NCBI RefSeq assembly: GCF_014356525.2
Contig: NC_052504.1
Coordinates: 102,224,387-102,288,386 of the forward strand
From: Nilaparvata lugens
Taxonomy: Eukaryota > Arthropoda > Insecta > Hemiptera > Delphacidae
DNA: 64,000 nt
Direction of reading: 5' to 3'
Shown piece after piece: positions 11,284-21,395 of the stretch. Every line of letters starts with the position of its first letter. Position 1 is the stretch's first letter. Position numbers and translations under genes: made by a program. Below the pieces are notes generated by a model. That model searched no databases. It was given only the letters and a program-made list of their open reading frames with translations, and was not told where the DNA came from.

Positions 11284-12252
11284 TGTGAAGTAACAACTCT
11301 ACTAGTGAAAACCATGCTTTATAGAAGGAAGTAGCAAGGCAGAGAATCGACTACGCTGTCTCCTTTCTCCTTCCAATATTATAATAACGTGGACCTTTAC
11401 TATAGTGAGTACATAAACCATACAACAGGTCGACAGGGGGAATCAGAGACCACCAACTCTACTAGTGAAAACCATGCTCTATAGAAGGCAGTAGCAAGGC
11501 AGAGAATCGACTACGCTGTCTCCTATCTCCTTCAACTATTATCATAACGTGGACCTTTACTATTATAGTAAGTACATAAACCATACAACAGGTCGACAGG
11601 GGGAATCAGAGACCACCAACTCTACTAGTGAAAACCATGCTCTATAGAAGGCAGTAGCAAGGCAGAGAATCGACAACGCTGTTCTCCTATCTCCTTCAAC
11701 TATCATTATAACGTGGACCTTTAATATAGTAAGTACATAATCCATACAACAGGTCGACAGGGGGAATCAGAGACCACCAACTCTACTAGTGAAAACCATG
11801 CTCAAAAGAAGGCAGTAGCAAGGCAGAGAATCGACTACGCTGCTCTCCTATCTCCTTCCACTATTATTATAACGTTGACCTTTACTATAGTAAGTACATA
11901 AACCATACAACAGGTCGACAGGGGGAATCAGAGACCACCAACTCTACTAGTGAAAACCATGCTTTATAGAAGGCAGTAGCAAGGCAGAGAATCGACTACG
12001 CTGTTCTCCTATCTTCTTCCACTATCATTATAACGTGGACCTTTACTATAGTAAGTACATAAGCCATACAACAGGTCGACAGGGGGAATCAGAGACCACC
12101 AACTCTACTAGTGAAAACCATGCTTCATAGAAGGCAGTAGCAAGGCAGAGAATCGACTACGCTGTTCTCCTATCTTCTTCCACTATCATTATAACGTGGA
12201 CCTTTACTATAGTAAGTACATAAACCATACAACAGGTCGACAGGGGGAATCA
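11284..12252. repeat. Tandem array of six units of about 161 bp
   Basis: CTCTACTAGTGAAAACCATG recurs at 11297, 11457, 11620, 11781, 11942 and 12103. Each unit also has AGGCAGAGAATCGACTACGC, TAACGTGGACCTTTACTATA and CAACAGGTCGACAGGGGGAA. The units are nearly identical, so the array is young or well homogenised. It ends abruptly after CAGGGGGAATCA at about 12252. No protein is encoded. Confidence 0.92.
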
Positions 12253-13885
12253 CGCAAGGAATAGAATTAGGTTGATCGAGCTGTGAAACAGTGAAAAAGA
12301 TAAGAAAAGAATGTACAGTGGAAATCACTTCAAACTGACAGTATCCGTCATAAGTAGAATGAATGCTTCCCTTTCAACCAGTGCTGACACATTGCCTTGA
12401 CCACGCCCTGATCTTCACGTCACTCAAAGTGGCGTGCTTCATTCTCAACTTCGTGAGTCATTATGTCAACAATCGACTTGGACTTGATTTCAGTGCTTTG
12501 CGAAGTAACAAGCGTTGTATCATTTGTAACATAAGTTAATAGAAATTAATTCACTTCGACTTGATTTCAACAAAAAGAGAGCTTTACAAAATTCTAGTAA
12601 GCCCATGATATGGATGAATGATTGAATTAATTATTGATGTAAAAAGAAATTTTGATTCACTTTGACTTAATTAAAACAAAAACAGAGCTTTACAAAGTTT
12701 GAGTAAGCCAATTTTTGGATAAATGATTGAATTATCTCTACATTGAATATTATTTATTTATTTATTTATTTATTCATATGCAAATACAATTCAGGTTAAA
12801 ACAACAGGCATTTGCCCAAAACTGCTTCAAACCTTAATTTGGAATACACAGTCTAAAGGTTATGCTACTTACGTAACTTAAATGATAATTCTAACACAAT
12901 TTTGAGTCCAAAAAATGTATCTACTAACATTTTGAATATATCAGATTGATCAATTTCCAAATACGAATCCAAGCAAAAATCTTCCTTCACAATTGCAAAA
13001 AATATTGAAAATTCCCCTCAAATCCACAAACTCATGTAAACATCAGACTAGATCTATCTGTTTTCATGCAGATTATAAAATATTGCACCAAGTATGATCT
13101 ATTTTGTCAAAGAGTGTGTGGGAAGAGAAATTTCACAAAATATCCACCCACCACAACCTATTCCACCACCTTCATCCCTTACCACACATAGCCTTGTCAT
13201 CTGAGTGAATTCCCACAGTCTGATGATGACCAACAACAGGTCGAAACGATCGTCACTATACAAAAGTAAGTCCATTTTCACTTCAAAAGTTTTTCAAAAT
13301 TCAAGTTTATTATTATTATTATCGAGGTCATTCACCTATAATGTCGATGATGAGTCGACCTTTTTGTCACCTTTTTGTGAGCTGGTATAGCATCTGTTTA
13401 GAGGTTGTGTCGGGAAATTCAACAAAGACAAATTCTCCATCAGTTTTCTCTCCGAGTGAAAAACTTTTCAACCTTGTACAAGGAAACGTTGAAATCGAAA
13501 CTTCCAGAATCGATTAATAGCTTTCTAGATATGCCTAATTAGTGCATGCCTGAATGAATTTCTGTGTATGGTGAAGACATTTTTATAGTTCAATATGTTG
13601 GCTGATAAGTTGATCTAATGTGATACTAATGTGAGTTAGTAACAGCTGTGCCTAGTTGAAAGTTGTGTGTTTGGCTTCAAATTTTTCTGAAATAACTTAA
13701 TTTATTCAAAGTGCGATGATATTAAGTGCAAAATGTTAAGTGCAATTTGGTATTTTAATCATTCTAAATTCAAAATTTCTAGCTAATATATATTCTTGGA
13801 CAGAGCTTTGAACTTTAAATTTCCTCAGTAAGAACATAACTTATTTTTTCGGACATTTCATTATTATCAAAATTTGGAAACAGAA
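12253..13885. other. AT-rich non-coding DNA
   Basis: No supportable gene. A (TTTA)n stretch with ACAACAGGCATTTGCCC lies at about 12745-12840 (retroelement-tail-like). An approximate 120-base duplication around ATTAATTCACTTCGACTTGATT and TTGATTCACTTTGACTTAATT lies at 12540-12730. Confidence 0.45.
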
Positions 13886-13889
13886 TAGT

Positions 13890-14500
13890 TCTGGGCTATG
13901 CCTGTTGTTCTATCCCGATCATATTCATATAAATAAACGAATAAAACGAATAAACGATCATATCTGTCTGTCTGTATGTAGTTTTCTGCTCGTAAGCAGG
14001 TCCTTCTATATATTATGGCAGCAGCCCTCCACTCTCTTCTATTCTCTGCCAGTCGCTTCGTTGCATAGTAGCTCATCCCCTCCTTGATGTCGTCCAACAT
14101 TTTCTATCTTCTTCTCCCTCTTCCTCTTCTTCCCTGAATGGTCTCCTCCATGGCATCCACCAACAAGCATTGCCGTCTCATCTAATGTCCCAGCCATCTC
14201 CTCTTTCTTCCCTTTATCACATCCAGCAGACTCCCTCTTTCCCCAACCCTCCTCAACACCACCTCGTTTGTAACTTTATCCCTCCAACTGATCCCCTCCA
14301 TCCTTCTCCATATCCACATTTCCAATGCCTCAAGCCTCCTTTCTCAGCGTCCAAGTTTCTGCACCATACAGTGCCACACTCCAAACATAGCACTTTATTA
14401 GCCTTTTCCAGTCTTGTCCAGTTGGCTACAAAGAATTCTTTTTTCTTATTGAATGCTGTTTTTGCCATAGCAATCCTTACTTTGATTTCTTTGTTGCATT
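13890..14500 (-). mobile_element. Degraded LINE reverse-transcriptase C-terminus
   Basis: Read on the minus strand in shifting frames, 14490-14040 gives AMAKTAFNKKKE, a LYG-like segment, RRMEGISW, RRVGEERSLLDVIKGRK, RRWLGH and GRRRGREKK. This block order is familiar from the end of RTE/CR1-type LINE reverse transcriptases. Frameshifts and stops show it is dead. The segment is followed at 13960-13890 by an AATAAACG-rich tail and the inverted ACAACAGGCATAGCCC motif, probably its 3' end. Confidence 0.65.
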
Positions 14501-15145
14501 CATATCCTCTTCCATTATTTATTCGATCATATCAACGAATAAATAAATAACAGAACAATTAATTACAGTAAAGCAAACCTTCCCAATGGATTAACAAAGT
14601 ATGAACTGGAGAATAAAATAACGTTCATAGAGTTGATGTAATTTGATCTCAATAATATGAAAAATCAATAGGAATTGCTTGTTATCAGAATGATTTTCTT
14701 GGGATACAGTTTTGTCTAACTACTTGGGAGATGAATTACATCAGAGAATGCACTTCACTGTAGAGGGGAACAGGCGATTGTACATTGATTTTTTTTTAAG
14801 GATCTATTATAGTACAGATTTCACAAGTTTTCAGGGAACCAACTCATAATAATATTACAATCTCTCATCATGTTGATCGTCCAATTTCTCACAAACTTGC
14901 TACTTCCAATAGTTCTATTTATAGAGATTTTTCGAGCCTTTCATATTGATTTTTATGTTGTTATTTTCAACACGAATGAGCGGAGAGTGGGAGACAGCTG
15001 ATACCGGTATGTCTGTTGTAGTATTGACTGTTCATTCTTGTCAGAAATGATCATTTATTTTTTATGGAAATATATTTTTCATTGATGAAAAAAGAATGTC
15101 AACGATTAATATGGAGTATTTTGTTAATTTTTCATATTTCTACAT
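14501..15145. other. AT-rich non-coding DNA
   Basis: No gene or repeat resolved. Confidence 0.4.
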
Positions 15146-15154
15146 TTTCAAAAA

Positions 15155-15813
15155 TCTGGTGTGGCGCACACACAACTTTCCTTGCCGTTATGGAAATTGA
15201 TCACCTGACACTAGTGTTCCCGTGCATCTCAAGTCTACTATTCAAAGATTTGAGGCAGCTGGTGACAGGGCAATAGCACTGGAGATACTTGGGGTCTGCT
15301 ATCTCTTCATAGTGAATCATTCGATAACAGTTGCCAACAGTTGCAATTATTGGATAATCACATTTTCTCGAATTTCGAGCTTATTTTCAATTTTAGGTGA
15401 AAATGTTACTGAACATTAATTGTAGAGATTCTCATGCTCAATCTTTTTCATTCGAATTTATTTGTTTAAATTGTATCTGAAGCCTGATAATTGAGAATCC
15501 AATATCAAACTTTCATAGATGGGGAGGAACTCCTGAAATTTTACAGATATGTGACTTGTGGCAGTTATAGCTCTGTATAGCTATATACAGATATAGCTCA
15601 TCAATGACTATTCTAGGTATAAAAGCGATCAAAATCGTCGAATCCATTTTCGAGAAAATCGCGAAAAACCTTGTTTTTGACAACATTTCCACCATTTTGG
15701 CCGCCATCTTGAATCGCATTTGATCGAAATTGTTCATGTCGGATCCTTATAGTGTAAGGACTATACGTTCCAAATTTCAAGTCATTACGTTAACTGGGAG
15801 ATGAGATATCGTG

Positions 15814-15892
<79 letters not shown>

Positions 15893-16022
15893 GACCAATA
15901 CCCAAAAAACACTTTTTCGGACTCAGGGGACCTCGAAACGTATAAAAATTTTGAAATTGGGGTACCTTAATTTTTTCTGGAAAGCAATACTTTCCTTACC
16001 TATGGTAATAGGGCAAGGAAAG
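15155..16022 (+). mobile_element. Near-complete non-autonomous element with CTTTCCTTGCC inverted ends
   Basis: CTTTCCTTGCC at about 15176 is mirrored by GGCAAGGAAAG at about 16012-16022, giving an element of about 850 bases. It encodes nothing recognisable. The (CA)n run lies inside it. The first 500 bases match 7775-8300. The inverted ends suggest a DNA transposon derivative; the class is not determined. Confidence 0.55.
15812..15892. repeat. (CA)n microsatellite
   Basis: About 40 consecutive ACAC units with a single CC interruption near 15850, inside the element at 15155-16022. Confidence 0.95.
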
Positions 16023-16319
16023 TAAAAAACGATCTCGTGAAGTTAGAAAACGATAGCACTTTTGTCGGATAGCTGCTTTGTCGGATGATATACAAGGATA
16101 GCAACACTAATGTAAATCAGATACTGCCATTATAACGAGACCTTACTGTATTGAACCATATTTGAATGGACTAGGCTGCTCTTAAATCTAGTAGATTAAG
16201 TTCCTTTATTATATTTTTTAAATGGAAATAGCTATCCTCCAAGATAATAATTGTTGTAGTAGAGGACTGGGAAACTCGAAAAGGCAATGTAGTTCTCCAA
16301 CGCTAAACTGGATAGATCG

Positions 16320-16541
16320 TGCCCCACTCTATAAATACTCTTGTCTACTATATTCTTTTGAATAGATGTTGTATTTCCGGATTAATAGCATGGGATACGA
16401 AAATATGTGATTTATAGTAGACTCTTACGATGTAGAATAGTGCCCCACTCTATAAATACTATCTTGTCTACTATATTATTTTGAATAGATATTATATTTC
16501 CGGATTAATAGCCTGGGATACGAAAATATGTGATTTTTAGG
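16320..16541. repeat. Two-copy tandem repeat of 121 bp
   Basis: TGCCCCACTCTATAAATACT starts at 16320 and again at 16441. Both copies run through GGATTAATAGC and GGGATACGAAAATATGTGAT. Confidence 0.85.
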
Positions 16542-17064
16542 CTAATCATTCACGTCGATGGTATAACTGAAGCAGACAATCCAGCTGCCGAGCTCTAAAA
16601 TCAAAACTGAATGTATTTCCGCGATGAAAATATTTGACCCTCTCGCCATGAATAATTGATTGGTCCATAAGCTAGCTCTGACAGGGATGTCACAAAAAAT
16701 TATTCTAGAGACTTTCATGGCGTCTCTTGGCTTCGCAAAAAAAAGATTAAGTTACAAAGGAGCAGCTCGTCCATCCATAATAAGAGCGGCTTGAGGGAAG
16801 AAGAAGAGCGTATTTTGATAGCAGAATAATAAAGGGCTTTCATCATGTTTCGTTCGAAAAAATATCCTCCATATCACAGATAACTCAGCTGTTTCTTCAC
16901 CCAACAGTAGAATATTATAAATATAACTGAGTGGAACTCCATTATCTGAATTATTCCAAGAGTCATATCAAAGGAGCTCAAAATGCTAATCTATCAGCTG
17001 TTCTATTGAGAGCATTGGAAAGACAAGAGAATGTTTCTTCAACCAACAGTGAAATCTATATAAT

Positions 17065-17288
17065 ACTAGCCGTCAGGCTCGCTTTGCTCGCCATATCCGT
17101 CTAGCCAGGGGGCTCCGCACCCTGGACCCCCGACTGGATCGTCCAGAATGAGAACAGCAGGCTCGCTTCGCTCGCCTGCATTTTTCGTTTGAGCATTTTT
17201 ATCATATGTTAGGACAATCCAGTCGGGGGTCCAGACTAAACATCTGGCTAAACCGATATGGCGAGCGAAGCGAGCCTGACGGCTAGTA
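17065..17288 (+). mobile_element. Foldback element, complete copy A
   Basis: ACTAGCCGTCAGGCTCGCTT at the left is mirrored by GCGAGCCTGACGGCTAGT at the right. Inner mirrored blocks include GACCCCCGACTGGATCGTCC and its complement. It is capable of forming a hairpin and has no coding capacity. Confidence 0.75.
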
Positions 17289-18297
17289 ATATAATATTCC
17301 CAGGATTGAAGTAGCAGTGCCCAATCAATTGTTCCGCGATAAATGCATTTAAATCTTCAACTTGATGCCAACCTAACAAAGTCAACTCAACTTAATGCCA
17401 ACCTGACAAATTATTATTTAGTTGCCAGTTAACAACTGTTTCGAAGAGGTACTCTATCTAGATTATAGTTCTATAGTAACATATTATATGGAAATTTCAA
17501 TTTTAATCAAGAGATTGGGAGAAGAAGAATATACATGCTAAAAGACGAACTTTAAACCCTTAAAACCAACCCTTAGAGTTAAAATATTGCCAAAAGATTT
17601 CTTAGTGCGCCTCTAAAGGGCCAACTGAACATACCTACCAAATTGAACGTTTTTGGTCCGGCAGATTTTTAGTTATGCGAGTGAGTGAGTGAGTGAGTGA
17701 GTGAGTGAGTGAGTGAGTGAGTGAGTCAGTCAGTCAGTGAGTGAGTGCCATTTCGCTTTTATATATTATATAGAATCTATATATATAATCTATATAATAT
17801 ATAAAAGCGAAATGGCAGAATTATATATATAGATTCTATATAATATAAAAGCGAAATGGCACTTACTCACTGACTGACTGACTGACTCACTCACTCACTC
17901 ACTCACTCACTCGCAGAACTGAAATTTACCGGACCAAAAACGTTCAAATTTTGTAGGTATGTTCAGTTGCCCTTTAGAGGCGCACTAAGAAATCTTTTGG
18001 CAATATTTTAACTCCAAGGGTGGTTTTTAAGGGTTTAAAGTTCGTCTTTTAGCATGAATATTCTTCTTATTCTCTTAATTATAATTGAAAAAAGGCCATA
18101 CCATATGTTAATATAGAACTAGAGAGAGTACCTCTTCGAAACAGTTGTTAACTGGTAACTACATTAATAATTCTGTCAGGTTGGCATTAAGTTAAGTTGA
18201 CTTTGGCACCAAGTTGAAGATTGAAAAGCATTTATCGCGGAAAAATTGATCGGGCTCTGCTACTTCAATCAGACCTATTCCTGGGAATATTATATTA

Positions 18298-18511
18298 CTA
18301 TCCGTCAGGCTCGCTTCGCTTGCCATATCCGTTTAGCCAGACGTTTAGTCTAGACCCCCGACTGGATCGTCCTAACATATGATAAAAATGCATAAATGAA
18401 AAATGCAGGCGAACGAAGCGAGCCTGCTGATCTCATTCTTGGACGATCCAGTCGGGGTCTAGATCCCCTGGCTAGACGGATATGGCGAGCGAAGCGAGCC
18501 TGACGGCTAGT
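18298..18511 (-). mobile_element. Foldback element, complete copy B
   Basis: Same structure as 17065-17288 in the opposite orientation, with independent substitutions (ACTATCCGTCAGG at one end). It forms the outer right arm of the long palindrome. Confidence 0.75.
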
Positions 18512-19290
18512 ATTATAATATAACTGAGTGAAACTAGATTTTCTGAATTATTCCAAGAAAGTGCAAAATTCTAGAGGGTCCCAATGGCTGGAGAACTCGC
18601 TCAAAATGCCACTGACTTATCAGCTGTTCTATTGAGAGCAGTGGAAAGAAAATAGAAGTATAGTCTATACTATTAGTTCTGTGAACAGTAGACCTCACGC
18701 AGTATTCTCATCCACAAGTACCAGATATAAACTGTTTTAAATGTTAACAAACTCAGTTCACGTTTGAATTTGTATTCCATATGATATAATTCATCCAGTT
18801 CCGTGATGATCTTTCTATCTGATGAAAATTGATTTTATAGAATCGAAAATATTATAATTTCTCCAGCATTATTTAGTTCATTGTTTATTTTTATTCACCT
18901 ATTGAATTAGTTTCTTCGAATGTGAGAATATTGATACTGATAGGCACGCATAATATACCATGACTGCAAAACAAAATATTGAAACCAAAGACCTTAGAGC
19001 TGCGATTAGACCAAATTTGATGTTCATAATCTTAAAAATGTTAATAACTCAATCCTTTTACATTATACATTGGATTGAACATAACTTATCATACACATGA
19101 TGGACATTCATGTGTTTGTCAACTTCCATTCAATCTAGTAGAATCGATAAGCAATAAGTTATAACCATTTTGTTGATAACTTTGATGTAAACCCAGCTTA
19201 AAGATGCTCTTTAATGTCTTTGATTGAAACTATTGACCTTATACAAATACAGTAATAGACGCTTCTCCTCACATCTGTGTAATCACTTGT
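18512..19290. other. AT-rich non-coding DNA with repeat flanks
   Basis: 18529-18655 directly repeats 16921-17040, the other side of the palindrome. TTCTGTGAACAGTAGACCTC near 18675 is the inverse of a segment near 6775-6795. No gene is seen. Confidence 0.5.
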
Positions 19291-19600
19291 CAGCTGATTT
19301 ATGATGAATAATTCTATAGTGTGATTTTTACTCTAATATTGGCGTATGAAGGAGGCTCCTTTCTCCTTTTATATTATCCTTGAAATGCAAAATTTCTAAA
19401 AACCTTGTATATACGTCGACGCGCAATTAAAAAGGAACATACCTGTCAATTTTCATGAAAGTCTATTACCACGTTTCGCCGTAAATGCGCAACATATAAA
19501 CATTTAAACATTCAAACATTTAAACCCTAAAATGTTTGAAGAGAAATGAGAAATGCCAAACCGTCGACCTGAATCTAGACCTCACTTCGCTCGGTCAACT
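19291..19600 (-). repeat. Uninterrupted copy of the 5580-6446 repeat
   Basis: CAGCTGATTTATGATGAATA, ATGAAGGAGGCTCCTTT, TATATACGTCGACGCGCAAT and AAATGCCAAACCGTCGAC follow one another without a break. The inverted copy at 5580-6446 has about 590 extra bases between the last two groups. Confidence 0.7.
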
Positions 19601-20490
19601 AGCAGGTAACCAATGCTCAGCAAGGGTCTGATTAAAAACTTGATAAACTGAAAACTTGACCATCTGGAATCTTGAAGGAATTAAAATAGGATATAACCAT
19701 CCTCGATAAATTGAGAATCGATATGCAAAATTGCAAGTTAATCACTGTATAGTTCAGACGTGATTATAAACTCAAATGAACATTCCTGAATTATTTTATC
19801 CCGAATGTGTATAAACCTAAGTTATTCTTTCTTTAATTATATTAGAGATAGGATAAGTTGAGACTTGAAGAATATATCGGTGAGGCCAAATTGTGTGTAA
19901 TCTCAATATCTTCATGCAACTCTATATTGAAAGATGTTTTCAATGTTTTATTGACAACATAGTCGATACATAGTGTCAATTCGATTGTATCTAGTCATAT
20001 GGGCTTGCAAAATTTAAATTTCGCACAATTTTGCAACAGGGATATTTCTTCAAGTCTCAACTCATTCCATTCAAACTATGGTTAGAGGTCGAGTTGACTG
20101 ACCATAATAATAGACCATTATTTCATCATCTTTTTACAAGGATTGGGATCTATTGGCCTGTACCGGCATCCATTTCTTTCTTGGTCTTCCTATGCCTCGC
20201 TTCCTTCGGGTTTGTATTTCCATGCTAATATTGGGATATTGGGTAAATAATTCCATTATTTCATGCATAATGCAATTTTAATGTTATCCTGAGTGTGATA
20301 TCCTTAAGAATGACCAAGGAGTGAGTAAAAAATTTCGTTGGCAGACAATCTCGATATGTGTAATGGTTAGAGGAATATGTGTTTAAAATTTGAAGTTGAT
20401 TCATGGAAGCATTGGAAAGTTATCGTCAAACATACAAAAGCCTACACACTTGCAAACCCACACACTCACATACTGACAACGACTCAAGTC
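19601..20490. other. AT-rich non-coding DNA
   Basis: No supportable gene. The short frames present do not resemble any protein I know. Confidence 0.4.
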
Positions 20491-20779
20491 TTAAGGTGCG
20501 TACAGACTTTCGCTCTGCTCCGCAACCGAACGTCACTCCAGCAGAGCGATTGATGATCGACCGGCGAGCAAGAGTGGTTCGACCGGGGAACGCGAGTAGA
20601 TCTAATATATTTGTAACATCTAATATATTGTATACATCTCCGTAACGTTCATGATGGTGCGTGGCGGAGCGACTGTGGTTCGATGGTGGTACAAGAGCGG
20701 TACGAGGCGGTACGAGGGCGTACGAGGGCGGAGCGTGCTCGGTGCTGGTTGGAAGCGCGAATATGTGTACGCAGCTTAA
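20491..20779 (+). mobile_element. TTAA-type MITE, copy 3 (both ends present)
   Basis: TTAAGGTGCGTACAGA at 20491 and TGTACGCAGCTTAA ending at 20779 are inverted ends flanked by TTAA on both sides, the target duplication typical of the piggyBac superfamily. The middle is rich in GGAGCG and GTACGAGGGCG and has no coding capacity. This is the best-preserved of three copies and lies only 82 bases from the gap. Confidence 0.65.
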
Positions 20780-20861
20780 GGTAGGAAGTCGCCAAGCTTG
20801 TTCGAAAATCTTTGAGCATAGCGAGGAATGTGACATTGGATTCGAGAATGTCAGCTAACAG

Positions 20862-20961
20862 NNNNNNNNNNNNNNNNNNNNNNNNNNNNNNNNNNNNNNN
20901 NNNNNNNNNNNNNNNNNNNNNNNNNNNNNNNNNNNNNNNNNNNNNNNNNNNNNNNNNNNNN
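20862..20961. other. 100-N gap joining insect-like and bacterial DNA
   Basis: Exactly 100 N. To the left is AT-rich repeat DNA. To the right the first base is already inside a bacterial ABC-ATPase gene. The fixed length is the usual placeholder for an unknown distance, so the join has no sequence support. Confidence 0.98.
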
Positions 20962-21365
20962 TACGCCGCAGGAGATGTACGGTTCACCCACTACGCTGTT
21001 CACCGCTGAGTTCATGGGCAGCAACAACCGCTTGCCGGGCAAGATCGTGGCGCTGGAAGGCGATCGGGCGCGCATCGAAGGCAAGGACTGGGCGCTGTGG
21101 GGCAAAGCGGGCGAAGGCGTGCAGGTTGGCCAGGGGGCTCGGCGGTGATCCGCGTGGAGCGCGTGCGGTTGGGCGAAGATCCGCAGGGCAACCAGCTTGA
21201 GCTGCCGCTGTTGACCAGCATGTATCTCGGCGATCGCTGGGAGTACCTGTTTCGCACCGTGGCCGAGGATTTCGTGGTGCGCGCCTATGGCACGAAGCGC
21301 GCAGTCAGGCGCTTTGCCGGCTCTCCCTGCCGGCCGAGCATCTGTGGATATTCCCGAAAGCCTAG
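20962..21365 (+). CDS. ABC transporter ATP-binding protein, C-terminal (TOBE) part only
   Basis: The frame opens inside the gene with a TPQEMYGSPTTLFTAEFMG segment. This is the region just after the nucleotide-binding domain of PotA/FbpC-type importer ATPases, where the helical end leads into the TOBE domain. A NRLPGKIVALEGDRARIEG beta-rich segment, VIRVERVRL and PLLTSMYLGDRWEYLFR follow, and the end is LWIFPKA before a TAG at 21363. Walker A/B lie in the gap. At least two single-base breaks are present (near 21146 and 21290). The substrate cannot be read from this part; polyamine or another small cation is likely by family. It converges on cntB, so it is not in that operon. Confidence 0.75.
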
Positions 21366-21370
21366 TCAGG

Positions 21371-21394
21371 ACGCCCGCAGACGCGGGCGCTCCG
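21371..21394. terminator. Hairpin between convergent ABC-ATPase and cntB genes
   Basis: ACGCCCGC and GCGGGCGC around a short loop form a GC-rich stem just past both stop codons. The T stretch is weak on both sides, so a bidirectional terminator is likely but not certain. Confidence 0.5.
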
Positions 21395-21395
21395 T

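Larger units (their letters stand above)
17065..18511. repeat. Long imperfect palindrome of about 1.45 kb
   Basis: The left arm (17065 to about 17780) is mirrored by the right arm (about 17790-18511). Each arm has, from outside in: a 214-223 bp CTCGCTTCG foldback unit; a block with ATCGCGG / CCGCGAT, a repeated GTTGGCATTAAG word and AACTGTTTCGAAGAGGTACT; GCGCCTCTAAAGGG; a (GTGA)n run; and GCCATTTCGCTTTTATATA at the centre. The arms differ by scattered substitutions and small indels, so this is not a simple assembly mirror. Host sequence with ATAACTGAGTG and TATCAGCTGTTCTATTGAGAGCA lies on both sides in direct orientation (16921-17040 and 18529-18655). Confidence 0.85.

Noticed and set aside
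11284..12252. CRISPR-like or protein-coding repeat
   Set aside because: Whole 161-base units repeat without spacers, and frames are stopped in every unit.
14170..14550. 126-codon plus-strand frame rich in Pro, Ser and His
   Set aside because: It is the complement of the LINE remnant read on the minus strand.
15801..16025. Thr-His repeat protein
   Set aside because: It is a translation of the (CA)n microsatellite.
1..20861. Host genes with introns
   Set aside because: I looked for runs of coding-like exons or known domains on both strands and found only transposon remnants. Small exons could still be missed by eye.
20862..20961. Lateral transfer of a bacterial chromosome segment into the insect genome
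   Set aside because: The link is a fixed 100-N placeholder, the bacterial part keeps dense operons and bacterial signals, and no spanning sequence exists.
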